Source of the DNA: Planctomycetota bacterium
Lineage (GTDB): Bacteria; Planctomycetota; Planctomycetia; Pirellulales; Pirellulaceae
Length of the DNA stretch: 53,815 nt
Assembly (NCBI GenBank): GCA_963204965.1
Contig: CAUJKA010000050.1
Coordinates: forward strand, 1-53,815
Direction of reading: 5' to 3'
Part shown: positions 47,204-53,815 of the stretch, in pieces
Position numbering within the stretch: position 1 is the first letter of the stretch
How the letters are laid out: every line of letters starts with the position of its first letter
Translations under genes and position numbers: made by a program
The notes under the pieces: generated by a model
Seen by the model: only the letters and a program-made list of their open reading frames with translations
Told to the model about the DNA's origin: nothing
The model's database searches: none

Positions 47204-47689
47204 TTATGGCTGTAGATCCGCCATCAAACGCAGATAGTCTTCAAGATCCAAGCGGCCCTCCAAGAACTGGTAGCTGACTAAGTAGCGGCCAGCCTGCTTG
47301 AGATCGTTCTCTGGCCGACTCGCTCGATAAAGAGCACGGCCAACGTTCGAGTTGTCGCGCAGATCGGCTTGCTTGACTTGTCGAGCAATTTCGTTCGGTT
47401 TCAGCCGAATAATGTAGTCCGCATAGCTGATTTCGCTCGTGCGAGTCAAAAGACCAATAGCCTCGACGATGCCGGCCCCGAACCCTAACTGGGTCAACTC
47501 ATCCAGGGTAGTCGGCGTGTCCTCGATAAGGTCGTGCATCAATCCCACAATTTGCAGCGTAGGATCGGTGAAGCTGAGCATGACTCTCAGACAGTGAAGC
47601 ATGTATGGCTGACCATCTTCGTCCACAATGCCTTCGAATCGGGAGGCGGTGAGAAGTAGAGCTTGATCAATTTTGCTGGATGGAAGCAT
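47204..47689 (-). CDS. HD-domain hydrolase (SpoT/MESH1-like hydrolase fold)
   Basis: 161 residues. The HD motif of the RelA/SpoT hydrolase type is visible: PYMLHCLRVM (first His), GLMHDLIEDT (the HD pair and ED), and KQADLRDN (the late Asp). No synthetase or TGS/ACT domain, so this is a stand-alone small hydrolase. MESH1-like enzymes cleave (p)ppGpp or NADPH; which applies is unknown. Convergent with the DUF1501 gene, 13 bases apart; transcribed away from the secretion operon at 47769, leaving a 79-base divergent spacer. Confidence 0.85.
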   Translation of the reverse strand: MLPSSKIDQALLLTASRFEGIVDEDGQPYMLHCLRVMLSFTDPTLQIVGLMHDLIEDTPTTLDELTQLGFGAGIVEAIGLLTRTSEISYADYIIRLKPNEIARQVKQADLRDNSNVGRALYRASRPENDLKQAGRYLVSYQFLEGRLDLEDYLRLMADLQP

Positions 47690-47768
47690 GGGTGTCTGAA
47701 AAAAGGGCTGCGTTATGTTATTATCTCAGTCACTTTAGCATATCAACTATCCTGTAGTTTGACCCGAG

Positions 47769-48803
47769 ATGACAAGCGAAGTTGACGACAGTAAATCGAT
47801 TGGAGCTCAGATTATCGAGCCTGGGAGTCTTGCCCATACGCTTGATTCATTGCACCTACGCCTAGCTCTACAGTCTGCGCCACGACGCTGGCAACGAGGA
47901 ATTTCGGAGTTGCTGAAGGTGATAGAGCAGGGTGGCTCGTTCGAAGATGCCGTCAACAAAGGAATGGGGCGGATGCCACGAGACTTGGCGTCATTGGCTC
48001 AAGCGTCTTTGAACCTGCCGGACCCTACTAGATTTCTCCTAGACTCAATGGCCGCACCACAGGAAACATCCTTCGTGCGTTGGCAATTGCGATTGCTGTT
48101 TGCTTATCCGTTGGTGATGCTGCTGTCTACTGCAGGCCTTTGCGCGGTAGTTTGTGCCATGCTTGAGGTCATGCTGGTGGAAGGATTCGGAGATTTTGGA
48201 TTAACGGGTTTCGACCAAGCGATCAACTATGTTAGGGATCAGAAAGCGGCGCTATTTGCTTTATTTTCGATCCTCGTATGGTGCACGGTAGTCTGGATTA
48301 CAATTCGCATGATTGGCCCAGCGTGGTCACGCATCGCGATACTGGGTGGCTTACCGATACTTGGAAAACCGTTGCGTTGGATCGGTCTCTACGAGTTGCT
48401 CTCGCGATATGCGATTGTAGGACAGCAGACCAAGGACTCGGTTAAGGCATCACAAATCGTTGGCCAGAGCTATCACGGCAGCGAGTTTGAAGTAGTGTCA
48501 GATCTTGTAGCGCGAAGAATTCTAGCTGGAACTCAGTTCGGGGCAGCTCTTAAGCAAAGCATGCTAAGCGACGGCCTGAGCGCGCCTGCTTTACTCTCGA
48601 TCGATTACGCCACTGATCAATCACAAGCTTGCGACAAGGTGGCCACGACAATCAAGTCCATGGCCGAATCGCGTTGTCGAGTCATCGACGGCATCATGCC
48701 TCCGCTGATTATGATCATGATCGGCACTATGATTTGGGGCACCATCAGCGGCTATTTTTCCGGACTGACCATTCTCATGAAGATGATCACTTCATTGGCC
48801 TAA
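47769..48803 (+). CDS. GspF/PilC-like inner-membrane protein 1
   Basis: 344 residues. Type II secretion F-domain protein: cytoplasmic helical regions alternate with three membrane spans, about residues 110-135 (LLFAYPLVMLLSTAGLCAVV), 160-185 (LFALFSILVWCTVVWITIRM) and 318-340 (MPPLIMIMIGTMIWGTISG). The region LPILGKPLRWIGLYELLSRYAIVGQQ is the typical start of a T2SF repeat. GspF-type proteins couple the ATPase to pseudopilin polymerisation in the inner membrane. First gene of a six-gene operon; the next starts two bases after its stop. Confidence 0.8.
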   Translation: MTSEVDDSKSIGAQIIEPGSLAHTLDSLHLRLALQSAPRRWQRGISELLKVIEQGGSFEDAVNKGMGRMPRDLASLAQASLNLPDPTRFLLDSMAAPQETSFVRWQLRLLFAYPLVMLLSTAGLCAVVCAMLEVMLVEGFGDFGLTGFDQAINYVRDQKAALFALFSILVWCTVVWITIRMIGPAWSRIAILGGLPILGKPLRWIGLYELLSRYAIVGQQTKDSVKASQIVGQSYHGSEFEVVSDLVARRILAGTQFGAALKQSMLSDGLSAPALLSIDYATDQSQACDKVATTIKSMAESRCRVIDGIMPPLIMIMIGTMIWGTISGYFSGLTILMKMITSLA

Positions 48804-48804
48804 T

Positions 48805-50058
48805 ATGGACAACTACACTTCCAATTTTGCAATCCTGTTTCCGCTTGGCGCATGCCTTTACATCGCAATGCGGTTGAATGACGGCCAAGTCGACGGAAAG
48901 CGTGGCGGCTGGGGTCGATCGATCCTCTATTGCGCGATTTCGCTGATCACCGCTTTTTCCATCGTTGGTATTATGTTTCGATTTGGCCCGATCAGCTTGA
49001 TATGGCTTTTCGCGTTTGTATTTGCGATGCTCGTTATCGTGATCAGAAGTCTTTCGTTGAACCGAGACGCAATGTTTCGGAGTCTTGCGATTATGCCTTC
49101 GGATATTGCACGCCAGCGAATGGCCGATGACTTCATGAAGGAGAATAGCTGGTTTGTCTTTCGGCGAGCGTCAAGATTTCGACAAGCTCTTCTTCACGGC
49201 CGCCCATGGGCTGATGCTATGCAGGAATCGGGCATCGCGAAAACCAGTTCGCAAGTTTTTGCTTGCCGCAGCGTAGCACTGTACGGCAAGGACTTGGAAC
49301 AATCGATCTCGCCTCTACTTTCTCCGATGAGAATGCAACAAGAGGTAGAGCGCTTGCTTGGCAGACTGTACCCCTTACCATGGTCCCTGATTGGCATCGT
49401 GGTGATCACATTAAGTATGTGGATAATAATTCCGACTTTTCAGGAGATGTTCGAGGAGTTTAACCTCACGCTCCCGCCGATGATGACAGCCTTTATTCGT
49501 ATGTCAGACTTAGTGACGAGGGAACTTAGCCCATTACTTTTTCCGCTTTTTGCGATCGTCTTTTTAGCAGCGATGTACGTAGTACTTGCTTGGCTGTTTC
49601 CGAAACTTGCACAGTATTATCCGCTGAGGCCATTCACCAAGGGATATTATCAGTCGCTTGGCATTACATCGTTAGCCATTGCCTTGCGACATGAGCCGGA
49701 CTTTGCGACTGCTTGCACCATTGCCAGCCGCTTGATGCCGGTGGGCTTCATCGCTCATCGTCTCAGCAGAGCTGCGAGTTTAAGCCAACAGGGATACTCT
49801 CCTGACAAAGCGCTGCAACTTGCTCCGCTGCTCTCCTACAACCACGCGGCTCAACTTCGCTCGTCCGTTGCCACGCAAAGCCTTCCATGGGCACTCGAAC
49901 AAGTAGCGGTGTTCGTAACCGAACGAACTTTGCGAAGGTATTCAACACTTATTCAGATAATGATCGTTCTGATGGTGCTATTGTTGGGGTTCTTTTACGG
50001 ATGGATCGCCATCGCCTTTATTCAATGCTTATCAACGATGGTCCTGTCGCTGGCTTAG
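48805..50058 (+). CDS. GspF/PilC-like inner-membrane protein 2
   Basis: 417 residues. Four or five membrane segments (about 8-24, 40-75, 195-216, 250-276 and 390-412) and two T2SF-type helical domains. Landmarks: FRQALLHGRPWADAMQESG, LYPLPWSLIGIVVITLSMWIIIPTFQEMFEEFNLTLPPMM (the typical T2SF linker into the membrane) and YYQSLGITSLAIALRHEPDFATAC. A second GspF-like protein next to the first is unusual; the two may form a heterodimer. ATG is one base after the previous stop region; the next gene starts four bases after its stop. Confidence 0.82.
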   Translation: MDNYTSNFAILFPLGACLYIAMRLNDGQVDGKRGGWGRSILYCAISLITAFSIVGIMFRFGPISLIWLFAFVFAMLVIVIRSLSLNRDAMFRSLAIMPSDIARQRMADDFMKENSWFVFRRASRFRQALLHGRPWADAMQESGIAKTSSQVFACRSVALYGKDLEQSISPLLSPMRMQQEVERLLGRLYPLPWSLIGIVVITLSMWIIIPTFQEMFEEFNLTLPPMMTAFIRMSDLVTRELSPLLFPLFAIVFLAAMYVVLAWLFPKLAQYYPLRPFTKGYYQSLGITSLAIALRHEPDFATACTIASRLMPVGFIAHRLSRAASLSQQGYSPDKALQLAPLLSYNHAAQLRSSVATQSLPWALEQVAVFVTERTLRRYSTLIQIMIVLMVLLLGFFYGWIAIAFIQCLSTMVLSLA

Positions 50059-50062
50059 AACC

Positions 50063-50632
50063 ATGAGAAAAACACACATTCAACGAGTGCGAGGGTACAC
50101 GATTGCAGAGACTGTAGTCGCGTTAGCAATACTCGGTTTTGTCCTTACCGGCATTGGCCAGTTTGCTTCCTACGTCAATACCGGCATCGACGACCTTCGA
50201 CTCTCAAAACAGATCCGCTGGGAAATCGAAAACGCCCGCGAACTGATCGGGACTTGGCCCGTCGAACGCATCACTACTGAGAACATCGATCAACTTCTAA
50301 TTTCAGCTCGGCTCTCAGAAGAACTGTCGGACGCAAAGTGGAAGTCATCGGTTGCACCCGCCAGCTTTTCGCTCTCCCCAAGCTCGTCATCTTCAAGCGG
50401 CAGCAGCAACGCAGACGGCACGAAGATAGCTATACCAGCTAAAACCGTAACTCTACAATTGCAGGCACAGTATAAAGGGCAGTCGATAAGCCCGGTGGAG
50501 CTTACTTTTTGGGTCTTCGATTCAACAAACGAGGCAAAGACAAACGAAGCCGACTCTGCCAAAGTTGAGGCCAGTAAAACGAATTCGAGCGAACTTAGCT
50601 CCAGCCCTGACGATTCGAAGGAGACTCCATGA
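50063..50632 (+). CDS. Pseudopilin-like protein A
   Basis: 189 residues. A type IV pilin-like N-terminus: basic leader, RGYTIAETVVALAILGFVLTG with the processing site after Gly and Glu at +5 (class III signal), then a hydrophobic helix (about residues 15-33). The mature part has a helix (SKQIRWEIENARELIGTWP), a Ser-rich linker (about 107-117) and a beta-rich domain. GspI/PulI-like by its TxxExVVALAIL motif. Second half of a run of pseudopilins; its stop overlaps the next start (ATGA). Confidence 0.8.
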   Translation: MRKTHIQRVRGYTIAETVVALAILGFVLTGIGQFASYVNTGIDDLRLSKQIRWEIENARELIGTWPVERITTENIDQLLISARLSEELSDAKWKSSVAPASFSLSPSSSSSSGSSNADGTKIAIPAKTVTLQLQAQYKGQSISPVELTFWVFDSTNEAKTNEADSAKVEASKTNSSELSSSPDDSKETP

Positions 50633-51237
50633 GACTGCCTTCAAAGATTCAAACGCTTCCCAGGAACATTCGTGGAACACGCCTACGACCAGCAACTACG
50701 CTCATTGAATCAGTCGCGATGATGCTGATTATTGGCAGCTTGCTTTCGATCTCTGGCGTGGCAATCCATCGGACGACGCAGCTTCAAAAGCTGTCGCTTA
50801 GCTTCATCCGCCAGGAGAAATTGCTCGATGACTTTCAACAGCAACTTCGCAATGATGTTCAGTCGGCCAGCGAGATTAAGATCCAAGACAATCTCCTGAC
50901 GATCGACGTCTCTGGAGATACAGTGGAATACTCGGTTGACGAGTCAAGCGCGATACATCGACGAGTCAAGAACTCGGCAGGCGAGGTTGTAGGGATGAAT
51001 CGCTGGCGAGTCGCCGCACAGGCTCTCAAGTTTGAGCAAGAATTGCAAGAGAAAGTGCCATTGCTTCACTGCCATTTGCGACTGAGTCAAGCGCCGCCCT
51101 CTGCCGAGCCTCAGGGTACTACTATCGCCCCCGCAAACAATCAAGGCTCGGACGATTCGGCAGGCCTACCTAAGCCTGAAGAATCCGCCGAACTACGCGA
51201 GATTCATTGGTTGTTTCGAGTAGGAGTTCACCTGTAA
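50629..51237 (+). CDS. Pseudopilin-like protein B
   Basis: 202 residues. The N-terminal sequence RPATTLIESVAMMLIIGSLLSISG is a pilin-like signal with Glu at +5 relative to a Thr/Leu start; the usual Gly at -1 is not obvious. After the helix, QLRNDVQSASEIKIQDNLLTI and a variable C-terminal domain. GspJ-like by position and size. Start overlaps the previous stop by ATGA, its own stop overlaps the next start. Confidence 0.7.
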   Translation: MRLPSKIQTLPRNIRGTRLRPATTLIESVAMMLIIGSLLSISGVAIHRTTQLQKLSLSFIRQEKLLDDFQQQLRNDVQSASEIKIQDNLLTIDVSGDTVEYSVDESSAIHRRVKNSAGEVVGMNRWRVAAQALKFEQELQEKVPLLHCHLRLSQAPPSAEPQGTTIAPANNQGSDDSAGLPKPEESAELREIHWLFRVGVHL

Positions 51238-51719
51238 TGATGCAACTTCCACTACTCAAGCGTCAACTTCGAATCGGCCCCGATAAAAATCCTTCCGCTC
51301 GCGGCGATGTTACACGCTGCACTAGCAACTGCAGCGTCAGTAAACGCAAAGGAACGGCAGTATTTGTGCTCATGGTCGTTTTGCTGATCGTGGGCTTGCT
51401 CGTTCAACAAGCCGTCCGCACCCTGTGGACCTTCCGTCGAAGCCAGCAACAGCAATTACGAATCGCTCAAGCTCGTGAACTACTTGAAATCGGCAAGCAG
51501 TTGGACAAAGCCTTTGGCTCAGATCGCATTCAGGAACTTGCTCAATCTCCAGTTATTGTCGCGTTGGGAGATCAGTTTGGTAGAATTGAGCTCCAACGTG
51601 AAACAGGCGATGGGCAGAAGAAGAGTTACTGGATTGCCAAGCTGCCAGTGGATCAGAGCGGCAATGAACTACATGATCGAAACACAGTTACGGTTAGCTA
51701 TGAAAGGCCTACACCATGA
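51237..51719 (+). CDS. Pseudopilin-like protein C (GspK/PilX-like N-terminus)
   Basis: 160 residues from ATG 51237 (TAATG overlap with the previous stop; ATG 51240 is equally possible). A basic N-terminal region of about 38 residues precedes the helix [27 protein letters not shown], similar to the GspK/PilX N-terminus, which lacks Glu5. The rest is a small helical/beta domain. No known family could be assigned; the position in the operon supports a minor pseudopilin role. It overlaps the DUF1559 start by ATGA. Confidence 0.65.
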   Translation: MMQLPLLKRQLRIGPDKNPSARGDVTRCTSNCSVSKRKGTAVFVLMVVLLIVGLLVQQAVRTLWTFRRSQQQQLRIAQARELLEIGKQLDKAFGSDRIQELAQSPVIVALGDQFGRIELQRETGDGQKKSYWIAKLPVDQSGNELHDRNTVTVSYERPTP

Positions 51720-52846
51720 TCTACGGGCGTCGGATTTCGAACTTCCATCGAAGGGCATTTACTCTTGTGGAACTGCTGGTTGTTATCGCCATCATCGGCA
51801 TTCTAGTGGGACTCTTGCTACCAGCCGTGCAAGCAGCCCGTGAAGCGGCGCGTCGAGCATCCTGCGGAAACAACTTGATGCAGTATGGAGTTGCTCTTAA
51901 CAACTACGATATGGCCCACCGCAAGCTTCCACCCGGTACAGTTGATGCCAAAGGGCCAATAGTTCACTTACCCATCGGATTCCATCACAATTGGATCATT
52001 CAAATTCTTCCGATGATGGAACAGCAGGCGGCCTACAGGAAGTTGGATCACTCCCAGTCAATTTACGCAAAGGTTAACTTTCCTGTACGATCCCACTCAT
52101 TCTCTGGTTTGAAATGCCCTTCGGATAGCTTCTCTTCGGGCTATACGAATTATGCTGGAGTTCACGACAGCCGCGAAGTCCCAATCGACAACACCAATAA
52201 TGGTTGCCTATATCTTAACAGCAGTGTCCGCATTACCGATATCTTCGACGGAACCTCATCAACAATGATTGTTGGCGAAAAGCTGATCGACGTAACGGAG
52301 CTCGGTTGGGCGAGTGGGACACGTGCTAGCCTACGAAACGCCGGTTCGACACCCAATGCCGGTAGAACTCGCGGAGCATGGGGTATGGGTGGCCTGCCTC
52401 CGGGGTTCGTAGGCGGTTTTATTTCGGGCGACGACGATGAATTTCAAGAGATGGAGCCAACTGCTGTTGAAGACGACATGGATGCAGCGGGCGAGCCTGC
52501 TCTTGGAGAAGGGGACGATGAAATGACCGAAGGTGCGGAAGAGACTAGTGAGACATATAAATTTATCGAGGCCCAAGACACCGAAGGCGTCCTTGCTCCG
52601 AATCATCAAATGTCAAGCCTTCCACCGAAGGAATGGATCACCATTGAAGACCTTCCCGTAATCACCACCAAGACTCAATCGCCACCCGGAACAAGTGTGG
52701 GTGGATTCGGAAGCTGGCACTCCGGCGGGGCCAATTTTGTTTTCGCCGATGGTTCCGTTCGATTCTTGAGTCAGACAATAAACCCAGTCCTTCTCCAAAA
52801 GCTTGCGAACCGAGCAGATGGAGATTTAGTTGATACGTTTGACTAG
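51716..52846 (+). CDS. DUF1559 prepilin-like protein (H-X9-DG family)
   Basis: 376 residues. A pilin-type N-terminus [19 protein letters not shown] with Glu5 and a hydrophobic helix, then [20 protein letters not shown] and the DUF1559 domain to the C-terminal motif [19 protein letters not shown] (H-X9-DG). An acidic insert (about residues 235-280, [19 protein letters not shown] and following) interrupts the domain. DUF1559 proteins are very numerous in planctomycetes and are thought to be pseudopilin-like surface proteins. Last gene of the secretion operon. Unlike the others it is full length with a strong pilin signal, so it could be the major substrate. Confidence 0.92.
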   Translation: MIYGRRISNFHRRAFTLVELLVVIAIIGILVGLLLPAVQAAREAARRASCGNNLMQYGVALNNYDMAHRKLPPGTVDAKGPIVHLPIGFHHNWIIQILPMMEQQAAYRKLDHSQSIYAKVNFPVRSHSFSGLKCPSDSFSSGYTNYAGVHDSREVPIDNTNNGCLYLNSSVRITDIFDGTSSTMIVGEKLIDVTELGWASGTRASLRNAGSTPNAGRTRGAWGMGGLPPGFVGGFISGDDDEFQEMEPTAVEDDMDAAGEPALGEGDDEMTEGAEETSETYKFIEAQDTEGVLAPNHQMSSLPPKEWITIEDLPVITTKTQSPPGTSVGGFGSWHSGGANFVFADGSVRFLSQTINPVLLQKLANRADGDLVDTFD

Positions 52847-52859
52847 GGACAATTCCAAA

Positions 52860-53267
52860 ATGGACGACTTCTCAAAGCAATCTAGCCTTAAAGACATTGA
52901 GCAGCGTAATCCCATTACGATAACGCTGCTGTTTTACCTCGTAACTGCAGCCGCCATTGTTGCTGCCTGCTATCGCTACATCGATGTCAAGAGCGACTCA
53001 GGCTTTCTGCAGACGATTGCGGCCTCTGTGATTGGTGCCGTAATCGGTGCGATCCTCGGAACGATTGTGCTATTTCGCCGTAGCTCGCACGTCTGGATAG
53101 CACCTCTCTTGGGAATAGCTATTGGTTTTGCAGTTGGACCACTCATAAGAATCCGCCTGGTTCATTTCGGCTCGCTACTGGGAATCTCATTTCTTGGCTC
53201 GTGGATTCTTGTGGTGCTGATGGCCGTAAGTGCAAGGCTTGATCAACGACGGTCCATTCGAAACTGA
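52860..53267 (+). CDS. Membrane protein of unknown function
   Basis: 135 residues from ATG 52860 (AGGGA about nine bases upstream); a TTG at 52830 overlapping the DUF1559 gene is possible. Hydrophobic segments at about residues 19-36 (ITITLLFYLVTAAAIVAAC), 49-71 (QTIAASVIGAVIGAILGTIVLF), 77-95 (VWIAPLLGIAIGFAVG) and 104-124 (GSLLGISFLGSWILVVLM). Small glycine-rich spans resemble general glycine-zipper membrane proteins. It may close the secretion operon (13 bases after the DUF1559 stop). Confidence 0.62.
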   Translation: MDDFSKQSSLKDIEQRNPITITLLFYLVTAAAIVAACYRYIDVKSDSGFLQTIAASVIGAVIGAILGTIVLFRRSSHVWIAPLLGIAIGFAVGPLIRIRLVHFGSLLGISFLGSWILVVLMAVSARLDQRRSIRN

Positions 53268-53321
53268 CATAAGCCTCGACCAGCACTTCTTTAGCTAAGT
53301 GAACGCTCGTACGGATTTGCA

Positions 53322-53815
53322 TTACGCAGGGACAACGGCAAGTGCGTTTTGTAGTGCATCCACCAGAAAATCGAGCTCGGATGTGGTAATGCAAAGAGGC
53401 GGCATGATCACGATGACATTTCCAAGAGGTCGCGTCCAAACGCCTGACGCCAACATCTTCTGACAGACTTGATGACCTACGCGTTCGTGCCAAGGAAAGC
53501 CCTCATGAGTGCTTCGATTCTGAACCAATTCAACGGCTGCGATTAGGCCTTGAACGCGAATGTTGCCAACGTTGGGATGATCGGCGAGAGAACGCAACTT
53601 CTGCTTCAGATAGTCGGACTGGCGGTTAACATTCTCCAGAGTCTTATCCGTTTCCAACAACTTTAATGTCGCCAATGCTGCGGCGCTCGCTAGCGGGTTG
53701 CCTCCGAAAGTATGTCCATGAAAGAACGACTTAGACTGACTGTAATCACCCAGGAAAGCGTTCCAGACTTCGCGAGTAGTTATTGTCGCGGAGATCGGCA
53801 AATAACCGCCGCTGA
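53322..53815 (-). CDS. bioA: Adenosylmethionine-8-amino-7-oxononanoate aminotransferase, C-terminal part
   Basis: Window ends inside the gene; the frame is open at 53815 (reads SGGYLPISATITT). Catalyses the conversion of KAPA to DAPA in biotin synthesis using SAM as amino donor with PLP. BioA motifs: GGYLPISATITT just after the PLP lysine region (lysine itself outside), FFHGHTFGGNPLASAAALATL (substrate-binding), and RPLGNVIVIMPPLCIT at the C-terminus. Only about 164 residues are visible of an expected 430 or so. The apparent start at 53801 is an internal TTG and is not the true start. Confidence 0.88.
   Translation of the reverse strand, partial: SGGYLPISATITTREVWNAFLGDYSQSKSFFHGHTFGGNPLASAAALATLKLLETDKTLENVNRQSDYLKQKLRSLADHPNVGNIRVQGLIAAVELVQNRSTHEGFPWHERVGHQVCQKMLASGVWTRPLGNVIVIMPPLCITTSELDFLVDALQNALAVVPA

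Overview
The window is from a planctomycete of the Pirellula/Rhodopirellula type. The evidence is a DUF1549/DUF1553 plus DUF1501 gene pair, a DUF1559 prepilin-like protein, an ELWxxDGT-repeat surface protein with the planctomycete LExLExR N-terminal motif, short membrane proteins starting FRxxxLLLLM, and a 23S-5S rRNA operon with no 16S gene in front of it. Family assignments come from reading the sequence only; no search was run.

Layout. 1-1090: the end of a tyrosine recombinase gene whose last 54 bases run antisense into a tRNA-Ser(GCT), so an integrated element probably extends off the left edge. 1529-5055: a CotH-kinase protein with glycine-rich linkers, then argG. 5254-9980 (mostly minus strand): a small membrane protein, a secreted calcineurin-like phosphoesterase and the primosomal helicase PriA. 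10283-13741 (plus): a Uma2-family protein, nadD, a P-loop ATPase, an unknown protein and a sensorless histidine kinase; the last four are tightly packed. 13794-16651 (minus): two small unknown proteins and a secreted thioredoxin-fold protein with Asp-rich calcium-type loops, ended by a clear intrinsic terminator.

17087-21168 is the rRNA operon: promoter, tRNA-Ile, tRNA-Ala, boxA-like site, 23S, 5S and terminator. 21169-28823 holds an LRR protein, a beta-propeller-like secreted protein, a small membrane protein, and then the most interesting cassette: a NodU/CmcH carbamoyltransferase, an SxtJ-like membrane protein, a DUF5989 (SxtK-like) membrane peptide and an SGNH hydrolase.

28825-35906 is mostly minus strand: a coupled pair (HEAT-repeat protein and a secreted unknown), a small membrane protein on plus, and the ELWxxDGT protein. 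36350-41371 (plus) has a heptaheme TPR lipoprotein and two tandem paralogues of an unknown family. 41426-42131 (minus) has a YdcZ-type transporter and a 55-residue membrane protein with a perfect ribosome binding site. 42539-47190 is the DUF1549/DUF1553 and DUF1501 pair, followed by an HD-domain hydrolase on minus.

47769-52846 is a six-gene type II secretion/type IV pilus-like operon (two GspF-like proteins, three pseudopilin-like proteins, one DUF1559 prepilin) without its own ATPase or secretin in view. The window ends in a small membrane protein and the C-terminal part of bioA on the minus strand.
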